64,000 nucleotides of DNA from Cryobacterium flavum. GTDB lineage: Bacteria > Actinomycetota > Actinomycetes > Actinomycetales > Microbacteriaceae. The stretch spans positions 310,001-374,000 of the forward strand of contig NZ_FNIB01000004.1 of NCBI RefSeq assembly GCF_900103805.1. Direction: 5' to 3'. Position 1 is the first letter of the stretch. The number at the start of each line of letters is the position of its first letter. Position numbers and translations under genes: made by a program. Positions 53,029-62,074 of this stretch are shown piece by piece. Under the pieces are notes generated by a model. The model saw only the letters and a program-made list of their open reading frames with translations. It did not search any database and was not told the DNA's origin.

Positions 53029-53658
53029 GTGACCAGCACCTCAATTACTCAGACGGCGAGTGCGCCCGTCGTGAACCGGCCCAACAGCGTGGCTGTAGGC
53101 ACCATTGTGTGGTTGGGCAGCGAGGTGATGTTTTTCGCGGGGCTCTTCGCAATCTACTTCACGCTCCGTTCAACCTCCCCCGAGCTGTGGCTCTTTGAGG
53201 CCGACAAGCACAACTTCACCTTCGCATTGATCAATACTCTGGTGCTGGTGTCGTCGTCGGTGACCTGCCAGTTCGGAGTATTCGCCGCCGAACGGCTGCA
53301 GGCTCGTTCAACCGGCTGGAAGCCGAGTGAGTGGGGCATGGTTGAGTGGTTCTTCCTGACCTACGCTCTCGGCGCAATCTTCGTCACCGGCCAGGTGTTT
53401 GAATATGCCACCTTGGTGTCCGAGGGTATTTCACTCTCCTCCAACGCCTACGGCTCAGCGTTCTACATCACGACCGGCTTCCACGGCATTCACGTGACCG
53501 CTGGCCTGCTGGCCTTCCTTCTTGTGATTGGACGCGGCTTCGCGGTCAAGAACTTCGGCCATAAAGAAGCCACCAGCGCGATCGTGGTTTCCTACTATTG
53601 GCACTTCGTCGACGTCGTCTGGATCGGGCTCTTCCTGGTCATCTACGTTCTCAAATAG
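53029..53658 (+). CDS. ctaE: Cytochrome c oxidase subunit III
   Basis: 209 residues from GTG, about 23 kDa. [33 protein letters not shown]-type [20 protein letters not shown] and [22 protein letters not shown] are CtaE blocks. Five hydrophobic segments are visible, fitting the short actinobacterial form. It is part of the aa3-type oxidase. CATAAT six bases before the GTG suggests leaderless initiation. It leads the ctaE-qcrC-qcrA-qcrB operon, whose products form the bc1-aa3 supercomplex. Confidence 0.95.
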   Translation: MTSTSITQTASAPVVNRPNSVAVGTIVWLGSEVMFFAGLFAIYFTLRSTSPELWLFEADKHNFTFALINTLVLVSSSVTCQFGVFAAERLQARSTGWKPSEWGMVEWFFLTYALGAIFVTGQVFEYATLVSEGISLSSNAYGSAFYITTGFHGIHVTAGLLAFLLVIGRGFAVKNFGHKEATSAIVVSYYWHFVDVVWIGLFLVIYVLK

Positions 53659-53695
53659 AAGTACATACCTAGAAACGGGAGCGGACTACTTCAGC

Positions 53696-54508
53696 ATGAC
53701 CACGATCAAAACCCCTCGCGCACGCCGGCCACGCAAGACCGGGCGTCGCCATCCACTCGCCAGCGTTGCGCTCATTGCCATCGGACTGCTCTTTACGGGA
53801 GGCGCCTATGTCGCCTTCAGCAGCAGCACTGCCGTTGCGACAACGGATGCTTCCTCCCAGCAGACAATCGCCCAGGGTGAAAAACTCTTTGCGGCAAACT
53901 GCGCCACCTGCCACGGCCTCAGCGCTCAGGGCTCGTCAGAAGGTCCCAGCCTGATCGGAGTCGGCGCTGCCTCGGTCGACTTCCAGGTCGGCACCGGCCG
54001 CATGCCGATGCAGATGCAGGGTCCGCAAGCGCAGAAGAAGCCGGTGCAGTTCACGGCCGAGCAGACTGCAGCGCTGGCGGCCTACGTGGCCTCGCTGGCT
54101 CCCGGTCCGGGTATTCCCGCCGCCGAGCTGCTGGACGCTGCCGGCGATGCCGCAACCGGAGCTGAGCTGTTCCGCATCAACTGCGCTATGTGCCACAACG
54201 TCGCCGGTGCCGGTGGCGCACTGACCGAGGGCAAGTTTGCTCCTGCCATCGAGAACGTTTCTGCCCAGCACATCTACGAGGCCATGATCACCGGCCCGCA
54301 GAACATGCCCGTCTTCAACGACATGAACATCTCGCCCGAAGACAAGCGCGACATCATCACGTATCTCAAGTACGTCGAGGACAACCCGTCACCGGGCGGG
54401 CTAGCTCTCGGTTCTCTGGGGCCGGTAGCTGAAGGACTCTTCATCTGGATCTTCGGACTGGGCGCAATCGTGGCCCTCACCGTGTGGATCACGGCAAAAT
54501 CAAACTAA
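53696..54508 (+). CDS. qcrC: Diheme cytochrome c subunit QcrC
   Basis: 270 residues. An N-terminal anchor (LASVALIAIGLLFTGGAYVA) is followed by two heme c sites, CATCH (residues 69-73) and CAMCH (about 165-169), each in its own cytochrome c domain, and a C-terminal helix (LFIWIFGLGAIVALTVWI). The diheme QcrC replaces soluble cytochrome c, passing electrons straight from the bc1 complex to CtaC in actinobacteria. Confidence 0.95.
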   Translation: MTTIKTPRARRPRKTGRRHPLASVALIAIGLLFTGGAYVAFSSSTAVATTDASSQQTIAQGEKLFAANCATCHGLSAQGSSEGPSLIGVGAASVDFQVGTGRMPMQMQGPQAQKKPVQFTAEQTAALAAYVASLAPGPGIPAAELLDAAGDAATGAELFRINCAMCHNVAGAGGALTEGKFAPAIENVSAQHIYEAMITGPQNMPVFNDMNISPEDKRDIITYLKYVEDNPSPGGLALGSLGPVAEGLFIWIFGLGAIVALTVWITAKSN

Positions 54509-54600
54509 GAGTCGGTATCCGGTCTTGACACTTCATTCGGTACCGATTGAACGTCGCGTAGCACCACAGTGCACAGTATTTACACCCACAAAGGAGACCC

Positions 54601-55674
54601 ATGGCCAAGGACGATAACGGCGCGGAGGACGTAACCGCCGCCGACTCGCCTGGCGCGCAGCTCGCGACATCCGCCGCAAGCACAGCCGTCGTTACACGGG
54701 ATGCCCTGGCTAACCCAGGATTCCCGCCGCACCGTCCGCGCATCACCGACCTTGAACACAAGGAAGAGCGCAAGGCTGAGCGCACCGTTTATACGCTGTT
54801 CTATGTATCCATCGTGGGTAGTGTCTTCGCGATTGCCGCGTACATGGCCTTTCCGATCGTGGCCGAGGATCCGGGGTCGGTTCGACTGAACAACCTCTTC
54901 ATTGGTCTCGGCCTCAGCCTCGCGTTGCTCGCCATCGGTATCGGCGCTGTTCACTGGGGCAAGGCGCTCATGAGCGATCATGAGGGTGTTGACGAACGCC
55001 ACCCCGTGCGTGGGACCGAGCCAGTTCGGGCCCGTGCCGTAGAAATCTTCCAGCAGGCCAATGAGGAATCGGGCTTCGGCCGCCGCACACTCATTCGCAA
55101 TAGCCTCATCGGCGCGCTCGTCGTCTTCCCGCTCCCGGCGGTCGTTCTGTTTCGTGGCCTCGGCCCGATGGACCAGGATCCGGTGGCCTTGCTCAATGAG
55201 ACCATGTGGAAAAAGGGCGTTCGCCTCACCATGGACCCGAGCGGAACCCCGATCAAGGCAGCGGATGTCACGCTTGGCTCGTCGTTCCACGTCATTCCCG
55301 AAGGCCTGTCCGAAATGGGCCACGGCCGTTTGGAAGAGAAGGCGAAAGCAGCCGTTCTGCTCATCCGAATGGATCCGGACGATCTGATCGAAACGGAAGA
55401 CCGCAAGTCCTGGTCCTATGACGGCATCGTGGCATATTCTAAGATATGCACCCACGTTGGATGCCCGGTTGCCCTTTATGAACAGCACACGCACCACCTG
55501 CTTTGCCCGTGCCACCAGTCGCAGTTCGACGTTGAGAACCACTGCAAGGTCATCTTCGGTCCGGCCAAACGGGCACTACCCCAGCTCCCGATCGCCGTGG
55601 ACGCTGAGGGATACCTGATCGCGCAAAGCGATTTCACTGAACCAGTCGGCCCGAGCTTCTGGGAGCGAGCATGA
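54601..55674 (+). CDS. qcrA: Rieske iron-sulfur subunit QcrA
   Basis: 357 residues. Three transmembrane helices (TLFYVSIVGSVFAIAAYMAF, LFIGLGLSLALLAIGIGAVHW, LIGALVVFPLPAVVLF) come before the Rieske domain, whose cluster ligands are CTHVGC and CPCHQSQFD. Long N-termini with three helices are typical of actinobacteria. AAGGAG precedes the ATG. The stop overlaps the qcrB start (ATGA). Confidence 0.95.
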   Translation: MAKDDNGAEDVTAADSPGAQLATSAASTAVVTRDALANPGFPPHRPRITDLEHKEERKAERTVYTLFYVSIVGSVFAIAAYMAFPIVAEDPGSVRLNNLFIGLGLSLALLAIGIGAVHWGKALMSDHEGVDERHPVRGTEPVRARAVEIFQQANEESGFGRRTLIRNSLIGALVVFPLPAVVLFRGLGPMDQDPVALLNETMWKKGVRLTMDPSGTPIKAADVTLGSSFHVIPEGLSEMGHGRLEEKAKAAVLLIRMDPDDLIETEDRKSWSYDGIVAYSKICTHVGCPVALYEQHTHHLLCPCHQSQFDVENHCKVIFGPAKRALPQLPIAVDAEGYLIAQSDFTEPVGPSFWERA

Positions 55675-57320
55675 CCACGATAATCACCCGCGAATCCGCT
55701 GAGGACCAGGGCGTCGGGGTGAAGAAAGCCGGTGGCTTCACCGCCTCCGCCGCCAACTACATTGACGAACGTACGAGTATCTCGGGCGCAGTCAAGGAGT
55801 TGGGCCGCAAGATCTTCCCCGACCACTGGTCGTTCCTGCTCGGTGAGGTGGCGCTGTACAGCTTCGTCATCATTCTGCTCTCGGGATCATTCCTGACCTT
55901 CTTCTTCCAGGCCTCCATGGCAGAAGTCGTCTATAACGGCTCCTATGCCCCGCTCAAGGGCATCCCCATGTCGGCGGCAATGTCCTCCACGATGGACATC
56001 TCGTTCGACGTTCGTGGTGGCCTCCTCATGCGTCAGGTACACCACTGGGCGGCCCTGCTGTTCGTGGCCGCCATCGGCCTGCACATGCTGCGCATCTACT
56101 TCACGGGTGCGTTCCGCAAGCCGCGTGAGCTCAACTGGGTCATCGGTTTCATCCTCTTCATCCTGGCCATGGCCGAAGGCTTCACCGGCTACTCCCTCCC
56201 CGATGACCTCCTCTCCGGTAACGGACTGCGCATCATCGACGGCCTGATCAAGGGCATCCCGGTCGTTGGTACCTGGGTCTCCTTCCTGCTCTTCGGTGGC
56301 GAATTTCCAGGTACCGACATCGTTGGACGGCTGTACTCGCTGCATATTCTGCTGCTGCCGGCCATCATCGTCGCGTTGATCGCCATGCACCTTCTGTTCG
56401 TCGTCGTGCACAAGCACACCCAGTACCCGGCTGCCGGACACACCAACCAGAACGTGGTCGGCTACCCGGTTCTGCCGGTATACGCCGCCAAGGCCGGTGG
56501 ATTCTTCTTCATCGTCTTCGGCGTGGTCATGCTCATCGCCTCGCTCTTCACGATCAACCCGATCTGGAACTATGGCCCATACGACCCGTCACCGGTGTCA
56601 GCCGGTACCCAGCCCGACTGGTACATTGGCTTCGCCGACGGTGCAATGCGGCTGATCCCGACCGGGTGGGAGTTCGTCTGGCTCAACCACACCTACTCGC
56701 TTAACATCCTTGTGGTGCTCATCGTGGTCGGACTGTTCATCGTGACAGTCATGGTCTACCCGTTCATCGAGGCATGGATCACCGGCGACAAGCGTGAGCA
56801 CCACGTGCTCGATCGCCCGCGCAATGCTCCGACCCGCACCGCAATCGGCGCGGCCGGCGTGACGTTCTACGCGTCCTTGTGGGCGGCAGCGTCGTCGGAT
56901 ATCATGGCCACGCATTTCCACCTGACCATGGAGGGCGTCATTCACACGCTCCAGGCCACTACGTTGCTCGGACCGTTCCTTGCGTTCTTCATCGCCAAGC
57001 GGGTCTGCCTCGCTCTGCAGAAGAAGGATCGCGAGATTGTCCTGCACGGCTACGAATCCGGCCGCATCGTTCGGCTGCCCGGTGGCGAATTCGTCGAGGT
57101 ACACCAGCCGGTTGACGAGTACGAACGCTGGAAGCTGGTCAGCTACAGCGACTTCAAGCCGCTCATGCTGCGCCCGAACGCTCAGGGCAAGATCGGCCCG
57201 GCCGAGAAGGTGCGTGCCGGACTATCCCGCTGGTTCTTCGAGGACCGGATTACTCCGGTCACGCAGGCTGAGCTGAATCAGGCTCACGGCGATCACCCCG
57301 CGGAGATCACCGACAAGTAG
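55671..57320 (+). CDS. qcrB: Cytochrome b subunit QcrB
   Basis: 549 residues. RQVHHWAALLFVAAIGLHMLRIYFTGAFRKPRELNW holds heme ligands in helix B; LYSLHILLLPAIIVALIAMHLLFVVVHKH holds those of helix D. PEWY-type motif region reads NPIWNYGPYDP and QPDWYIGFADG, marking the quinol site. A C-terminal extension of over 100 residues, common in actinobacteria, follows. It carries quinol oxidation at the Qo site, the target of drugs such as telacebec in mycobacteria. Four-base overlap with qcrA. Confidence 0.95.
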   Translation: MTTIITRESAEDQGVGVKKAGGFTASAANYIDERTSISGAVKELGRKIFPDHWSFLLGEVALYSFVIILLSGSFLTFFFQASMAEVVYNGSYAPLKGIPMSAAMSSTMDISFDVRGGLLMRQVHHWAALLFVAAIGLHMLRIYFTGAFRKPRELNWVIGFILFILAMAEGFTGYSLPDDLLSGNGLRIIDGLIKGIPVVGTWVSFLLFGGEFPGTDIVGRLYSLHILLLPAIIVALIAMHLLFVVVHKHTQYPAAGHTNQNVVGYPVLPVYAAKAGGFFFIVFGVVMLIASLFTINPIWNYGPYDPSPVSAGTQPDWYIGFADGAMRLIPTGWEFVWLNHTYSLNILVVLIVVGLFIVTVMVYPFIEAWITGDKREHHVLDRPRNAPTRTAIGAAGVTFYASLWAAASSDIMATHFHLTMEGVIHTLQATTLLGPFLAFFIAKRVCLALQKKDREIVLHGYESGRIVRLPGGEFVEVHQPVDEYERWKLVSYSDFKPLMLRPNAQGKIGPAEKVRAGLSRWFFEDRITPVTQAELNQAHGDHPAEITDK

Positions 57321-57346
57321 ACAGAAATCAAACAGAACGGGCATCG

Positions 57347-58171
57347 ATGTCACTCCAGACTTTATCGGAGTGGCTTCGGTGCCCGAACTGTTTTCTCCCC
57401 CTGCATCCCCGCGGCGAACTCATGCTGGCCTGTGAACGGGGTCATTCCTTTGACGTGAATAAACGGGGGTTCGTCAACCTGCTCACCGGCCCACGCAAAT
57501 TCATCGGCGATAGCGCGGCCATGCTGGAGGCCAGGGACCGATTCCTTCGCGCCGGGTGGTACGACCCACTGCGAGACGCCATCCACACTGTCGTCGCCGG
57601 TGAGTCCCCCCGGCGGCTTCTCGACGTGGGTTGCGGAACCGGCTACTACCTGGGCGCAGCGCTGCCCCCGGGAGCCGACGTGCGAGCGCTGGGAATGGAC
57701 CTCTCCCCCACTGCCGTGAGTCGCACCATCCGCTCGCACGATCGCGTTGACGGGCTGGTGGCGGATGTCTGGTCGCCCCTTCCCATTCGGGCCGGCGCCG
57801 CCGACGTGATTCTGAACGTGTTCGCACCGCGCAACGCTGCGGAATTCCAACGCGTTCTGCGGCCCGACGGTCTACTGCTCGTCGTAGTGCCGCAGCCGAC
57901 GCACCTGCGTCAGCTTCGGGAGTCGGGGCTAGCCGTAGAGATGCAAGCCGACAAAGCCGCCCATTTGACCACGAGCCTGGCCGCCTGGTTCCGCCTCGAG
58001 CATCACGACCAACTCGACCGCACAGTGCACCTGTCACCATTCGAGGTGGCATCGCTCATCGGAATGGGACCGTCCTCGCACCATTCGCGCTCTTCCGCCG
58101 GCGAGGACAGCACGGGTCTCGACCAACTCGTGACGGTTGCCTTCGATATCTTCGGCTTTCGGCGTCGATAG
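57347..58171 (+). CDS. RlmA-type 23S rRNA (guanine-N1)-methyltransferase
   Basis: 274 residues. A zinc-binding N-terminus (LRCPNCFLPLHPRG, LACERGHSFDVNKRGFVNLL) precedes a Rossmann methyltransferase with LLDVGCGTGYYLG. This fits RlmA, which methylates G745 or G748 of 23S rRNA; RlmA(II) members (TlrB) give tylosin resistance. Which position is methylated here is not clear. It sits 27 bases after qcrB, in the same direction, and convergent with ctaF. A function unrelated to respiration is probable, though it may ride on the qcr transcript. Confidence 0.85.
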   Translation: MSLQTLSEWLRCPNCFLPLHPRGELMLACERGHSFDVNKRGFVNLLTGPRKFIGDSAAMLEARDRFLRAGWYDPLRDAIHTVVAGESPRRLLDVGCGTGYYLGAALPPGADVRALGMDLSPTAVSRTIRSHDRVDGLVADVWSPLPIRAGAADVILNVFAPRNAAEFQRVLRPDGLLLVVVPQPTHLRQLRESGLAVEMQADKAAHLTTSLAAWFRLEHHDQLDRTVHLSPFEVASLIGMGPSSHHSRSSAGEDSTGLDQLVTVAFDIFGFRRR

Positions 58172-58216
58172 CAGGCCGCTGGATGCCCCGGCGAAACGGG
58201 CACGTTAAACGACAAC

Positions 58217-58242
58217 ACCGACCCCCCGTGAGGGAGATCGGT
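58217..58242. terminator. Stem-loop between the methyltransferase and ctaF
   Basis: ACCGA with TCGGT and an inner CCC/GGG across a mismatch, between two convergent genes. Probably a bidirectional terminator; no clear U tract in either direction. Confidence 0.45.
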
Positions 58243-58260
58243 ATCGTCCGCGTCGTGTGC

Positions 58261-58683
58261 TTAGCGGGCGAACAAGCCCCGGTAGTACTCGTAGACCCAG
58301 CCGGTCAGCGCCACCAGGCCGAGCCCCAGTCCGATGAAGCAGATCCAGATTCCGACCGCGAGCCCGAGAAAGAGCAGCGCTGTGGAAGCGGCCAGGAAGA
58401 TCGGCCACCAGCTCCACGGGCTGAAAAAGCCCATCTCCGGGTCACCGTCATCGATGTTGCCATCCAGACGGTCTTCGGGCAGTTCCGCGCCCTGGGCGGC
58501 ATGGACCTTGTCCAGGTAGAAGGCGATGAACGCTACCAGCAGGGTTGACAGCCCCAGCGTGAACGTTCCCGCCCATTCCACTTTTCCGTGGGCTGGGTCG
58601 AGTAGGCTCCACGCCACGTAGACGACCGTGACGATTCCGAAGAAGGCGGTGAGGACCCAAAGAATGTTGACGTTGGTCTTCAT
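58261..58683 (-). CDS. ctaF: Cytochrome c oxidase subunit IV (CtaF, actinobacterial)
   Basis: 140 residues with four hydrophobic helices: VNILWVLTAFFGIVTVVYVAW, FTLGLSTLLVAFIAFYLDKV, WPIFLAASTALLFLGLAVGI and ICFIGLGLGLVALTGWVYEYY. The loop between helices 2 and 3 (LPEDRLDGNIDDGDPEMGFF) is a hallmark. It starts right at the ctaD stop and ends the ctaC-ctaD-ctaF operon. Confidence 0.93.
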   Translation of the reverse strand: MKTNVNILWVLTAFFGIVTVVYVAWSLLDPAHGKVEWAGTFTLGLSTLLVAFIAFYLDKVHAAQGAELPEDRLDGNIDDGDPEMGFFSPWSWWPIFLAASTALLFLGLAVGIWICFIGLGLGLVALTGWVYEYYRGLFAR

Positions 58684-60414
58684 TTACTTGACCTGATTCG
58701 AATCGATGTCGTAGACCGCGGCGTCGGGCGCATCCTTGCCAGGGCCGATGCCGACGGGCAGGCCGGCTTCGGGGTGGTTCAGGTCGAAGGCCGGACGCTC
58801 GGAGCGGATACGGGGAATAGAAGTGAAGTTGTGGCGCGGCGGCGGGCACGAGGTGGCCCACTCGAGCGACGAACCGTAACCCCACGGATCGTTCACGGTC
58901 ACCATCGGAGCCTTGCGGGCCGTGATGTACACGTTCAGGAAGAACGGAATCATTGACACCGCGAGAATCATGGCGCCAATCGTCGATACCTGGTTCATCC
59001 AGGTGAACCCGTCTTCCGGTGAGTAGGTCGCGTACCGGCGCGGCATGCCCATAACACCGAGCCAGTGCTGGATCAGGAAGGTGGTGTGGAAGCCGATGAA
59101 CAGCAACCAGAAGTGCCATTTCCCGAGGCTCTCGTTGAGCATCTTGCCCGTCCACTTCGGCCACCAGAAGTAGAACCCGCTGAACATTGCGAACACCACC
59201 GTACCGAAGACCACGTAGTGGAAGTGGGCGACAACAAAGTAGGTATCAGACACGTGGAAGTCGAGCGGCGGCGAAGCCAGGATGACACCGGTCAAGCCGC
59301 CGAAAGTAAACGTGACGAGAAAGCCGATGGCCCAGATCATGGGGGTCTCGAAGGTGATTGACCCTCGCCACATGGTGCCGATCCAGTTGAAAATCTTCAC
59401 CCCGGTGGGTACCGCGATCAGCATCGTCATGAGCGAGAAGAACGGGAGCAGAACCGAGCCGGTGACGTACATGTGGTGCGCCCAGACGGTGACGGACAAC
59501 GCGGCAATCGAGATGGTCGCGTAGATCAGGGTCTTGTACCCGAACATTGGTTTGCGGCTGAAGACCGGGAACACTTCGGAGACGATGCCGAAGAACGGCA
59601 GCGCGATGATGTACACCTCGGGATGGCCGAAGAACCAGAACAAGTGTTGCCAGAGGATGGCACCACCGTTGGCTGGATCATAGATGTGCGAACCGAAGAT
59701 GCGGTCCGAGGCTGCGGCGAGCATCGCTGCAGCGAGCACCGGGAAGACCATGAGCGCGAGGAGCGACGTGATGAGAGAGTTCCAGGTGAAGACCGGCATG
59801 CGCCACATCGTCATGCCCGGGGCACGCATGGTGATGATGGTGGTGATGAAGTTCACTGAGCCGAGAATCGTGCCGAAACCGGAGAGACCCAGGCCGACCA
59901 TCCAGAGGTTGCCGCCAACACCCGGCGAGAACGTCGTGCTGGCCAGGGGCTGATAGGCGAACCAGCCGAAGGATGCCGCCCCCTGCGGGGTGAGGAACCC
60001 GGCGACGGCGATGAGGCTGCCGAAGTTGAAGAACCAGTAGGCGAGAGCGTTCAGGCGAGGGAACGCGACGTCAGGGGCGCCGATTTGCAGCGGAACCAGA
60101 AAGTTGGCGAAGCCGAAGAAGAGCGGCGTCGCGAACATCAAAAGCATGATCGTGCCGTGCATCGTGAACAGCTGGTTGTACTGTTCCTTCGTCTGCACGA
60201 CGTCAAGGCCCGGGGCGAACAGCTGGGCGCGAATGATCAGCGCCATGACGCCGCCGAGGCAGAAGTAGATGAACGAGGTGATCAGGTACATGTACCCGAT
60301 GACCTTGTGGTCGGTGGAGGTGATCCACCGAACAAGGACGTTGCCCTTGCGCTCCGCTGACGTGGAGACCGGCGCGGCCGGGCGAGACTCCACTGGTGCG
60401 ATGGTCGTAGTCAT
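58684..60414 (-). CDS. ctaD: Cytochrome c oxidase subunit I
   Basis: 576 residues. [21 protein letters not shown] has the heme a ligand histidine; [19 protein letters not shown] has the Cu-B histidine crosslinked to tyrosine; [10 protein letters not shown] and [19 protein letters not shown] carry the remaining heme a3/Cu-B ligands. It is the catalytic subunit of the aa3 oxidase, with about 12 helices. Three bases separate it from ctaC. Confidence 0.96.
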   Translation of the reverse strand: MTTTIAPVESRPAAPVSTSAERKGNVLVRWITSTDHKVIGYMYLITSFIYFCLGGVMALIIRAQLFAPGLDVVQTKEQYNQLFTMHGTIMLLMFATPLFFGFANFLVPLQIGAPDVAFPRLNALAYWFFNFGSLIAVAGFLTPQGAASFGWFAYQPLASTTFSPGVGGNLWMVGLGLSGFGTILGSVNFITTIITMRAPGMTMWRMPVFTWNSLITSLLALMVFPVLAAAMLAAASDRIFGSHIYDPANGGAILWQHLFWFFGHPEVYIIALPFFGIVSEVFPVFSRKPMFGYKTLIYATISIAALSVTVWAHHMYVTGSVLLPFFSLMTMLIAVPTGVKIFNWIGTMWRGSITFETPMIWAIGFLVTFTFGGLTGVILASPPLDFHVSDTYFVVAHFHYVVFGTVVFAMFSGFYFWWPKWTGKMLNESLGKWHFWLLFIGFHTTFLIQHWLGVMGMPRRYATYSPEDGFTWMNQVSTIGAMILAVSMIPFFLNVYITARKAPMVTVNDPWGYGSSLEWATSCPPPRHNFTSIPRIRSERPAFDLNHPEAGLPVGIGPGKDAPDAAVYDIDSNQVK

Positions 60415-60417
60415 GGC

Positions 60418-61308
60418 TTAGTTGCCCTCCGGAGCCGTCGGGGCACTGGTGCCCGGCTGATTCTGATTGCGGTCGAACTCATTGTCGAGCTGACCGACGT
60501 TACCCGCGGTGCGCAGGGACTCGATGTACGTGTCGTAGTCAGCTTGGGAGACGACTTTGACGTTGAAGAGCATGAGGGAGTGGTATTCGCCACAGAGCTC
60601 AGCACACTTGCCCGCATAGGTTCCGATGCGCTGAGGGGTGACCGACATGTAGTTGGTCTTGCCGGGAATGACGTCCTTCTTGTACAGGAAGTCAATAACC
60701 CAGAACGAGTGGATGACGTCCCGAGATTCCAGTGCTATCTCGATGGTCTTGTCAACCGGGAGTACCAGCACGGGAAGCTCGGACTGGTTAATCGCGCCGG
60801 TTTCGCCGTTGGGATCAAGCTGGCCCTGGATTCCGGGTGAGTACACGTCTTCGTCGACGTAGTTGAAGTCCCAGGCCCACTGCTTGGCCTGAACTTCAAT
60901 CGTCACATCGGGATTGTCGTAGCGTGCCTCGATGGCGATCTGGTCGCGCACGGTGAACGCGAAGAAGCCGACGACGAGAATGAGCGGCACGACGGTGTAG
61001 AAGATCTCGATCGGCATGTTGTACCGAAGCTGAACCGGAAGCCCGGTCTGGCCCTTTCGTCGACGATAAACGACGATCGTCCAGATGATGAGGCCCCAGG
61101 TGATGAGGCCCACGACCAGGAGCACGATCCACGAGGTGGTCCAGAGACCCGCAATGCGATCGGTCTGATTGGTCACCGCCGTCTCGCCCTCTTCTTCAAA
61201 GCCGGGCAGGAAACCATGGAGCTGGGCTTGCGTGCATCCGGCCAGTACAACGGCTAACGTCGCTGCGAGCGGAATGGCAGCCCAACGAAGGCGGTGATTA
61301 TTGCGCAC
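60418..61308 (-). CDS. ctaC: Cytochrome c oxidase subunit II
   Basis: 296 residues from GTG with GAAAGG upstream. The signal peptide ends in a lipobox (VVLAGC), so it is a lipoprotein with two membrane helices (SWIVLLVVGLITWGLIIWTIV, VVPLILVVGFFAFTV). The Cu-A site is in KCAELCGEYHSLMLFNV (two Cys, His, Met). Cu-A receives electrons from QcrC. A hairpin (61334-61351) and two dyads lie in the region upstream, perhaps for regulation. Confidence 0.95.
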   Translation of the reverse strand: MRNNHRLRWAAIPLAATLAVVLAGCTQAQLHGFLPGFEEEGETAVTNQTDRIAGLWTTSWIVLLVVGLITWGLIIWTIVVYRRRKGQTGLPVQLRYNMPIEIFYTVVPLILVVGFFAFTVRDQIAIEARYDNPDVTIEVQAKQWAWDFNYVDEDVYSPGIQGQLDPNGETGAINQSELPVLVLPVDKTIEIALESRDVIHSFWVIDFLYKKDVIPGKTNYMSVTPQRIGTYAGKCAELCGEYHSLMLFNVKVVSQADYDTYIESLRTAGNVGQLDNEFDRNQNQPGTSAPTAPEGN

Positions 61309-61333
61309 CGGGGACCTTTCGGGAGATTCGAGG

Positions 61334-61351
61334 ACGCTTCTCAGGAAGCGT
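61334..61351 (-). promoter_or_regulatory. Hairpin in the ctaC leader
   Basis: ACGCTTC-TCAG-GAAGCGT, a seven-base stem with four-base loop, 26 bases before the ctaC start codon. It is just upstream of the ribosome binding site; it may stabilise the mRNA or adjust translation. Confidence 0.4.
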
Positions 61352-61379
61352 TTTGATCGATTCCTAGCTTACTCCGCGA

Positions 61380-61427
61380 GAGTGCACACGAAGTGCACTC
61401 CGGGTCGGGTCGCACACGATTTGTGCG
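61380..61427 (-). promoter_or_regulatory. Two dyads with shared half-sites upstream of ctaC
   Basis: GAGTGCAC-ACGAA-GTGCACTC (61380-61400) is a perfect eight-base dyad; CGCACA-CGATT-TGTGCG (61411-61427) is a perfect six-base one. Both contain GCACACGA and their centres are 29 bases apart, close to three helical turns. The first overlaps a plausible promoter (TAAGCT on the minus strand as -10). This looks like a double operator for a dimeric regulator; the protein is unknown. Confidence 0.5.
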
Positions 61428-61488
61428 CGTGAAACCCTGTTGATGGAGCATTTCCGGGCGAATCCGGTGCAGATTGGGCAGAAAAAAA

Positions 61489-61521
61489 GCGGGGACACCA
61501 TCAAAGTGATGATGTCCCCGC
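61489..61521 (-). terminator. Rho-independent terminator after the A-type carrier gene
   Basis: A 15-base stem with one mismatch (GCGGGGACACCATCA and TGATGATGTCCCCGC) around AAG. On the minus strand it is followed by seven T, a strong factor-independent terminator. It separates the Fe-S carrier gene from the ctaC operon. Confidence 0.9.
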
Positions 61522-61535
61522 CGGTGGAACTTTTT

Positions 61536-61928
61536 TTAGTGGAAGGAATCCCCGCAGGCGCAGCTGCCGCCAGCGTTCGGGTTGTCAATGGTGAAACCCT
61601 GCTTCTCAATCGTGTCTTCGAAGTTGATCGAGGCGCCGTCGAGATAGGGAACGCTCATCTTGTCGACAACGACCTCGACACCGTCGAAATCGACGAGCGC
61701 ATCCCCGTCGAGTACGCGTTCGTCGAAGTAGAGCTGGTAGACGAGGCCGGAGCAGCCGCCGGGCTGCACGGCAACGCGCAGACGCAGGTCTTCGCGACCT
61801 TCCTGAGTCAACAGGCTGCGGACCTTGAGCGCCGCTGCCTCGGTGAGTCCGACGCCGTGTGCAGCGTGTGCGGTGTCAGTAGGCGCGGTGTCAGCAACGC
61901 TGACGGTTTCTGTCATGGTGTCGGTCAT
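61536..61928 (-). CDS. erpA: A-type Fe-S cluster carrier (ErpA/HesB/IscA family)
   Basis: 130 residues from ATG with GAGGAG upstream. The first 25 residues are variable, rich in Thr and Ala. Three conserved cysteines are in VQPGGCSGLVYQL and at the end in GGSCACGDSF, the classic C-x-C pair. GLTEAAALKVRSLL starts the fold. The protein carries Fe-S clusters to targets; the Rieske protein nearby is one possible client. A strong terminator follows. Confidence 0.9.
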   Translation of the reverse strand: MTDTMTETVSVADTAPTDTAHAAHGVGLTEAAALKVRSLLTQEGREDLRLRVAVQPGGCSGLVYQLYFDERVLDGDALVDFDGVEVVVDKMSVPYLDGASINFEDTIEKQGFTIDNPNAGGSCACGDSFH

Positions 61929-62074
61929 GCTTCTCCTCGGTTCACGCAATCACGCTCAGTGCGGTCTCATAGATGACGATGTCATAAATTCTACCTTCGA
62001 CAACCAGAAAGTCGACGCGGGCATTCCCACGCTCTCACATTTCTTTGGCCGTCGGCAGTTGACCCGGTGTTTGT

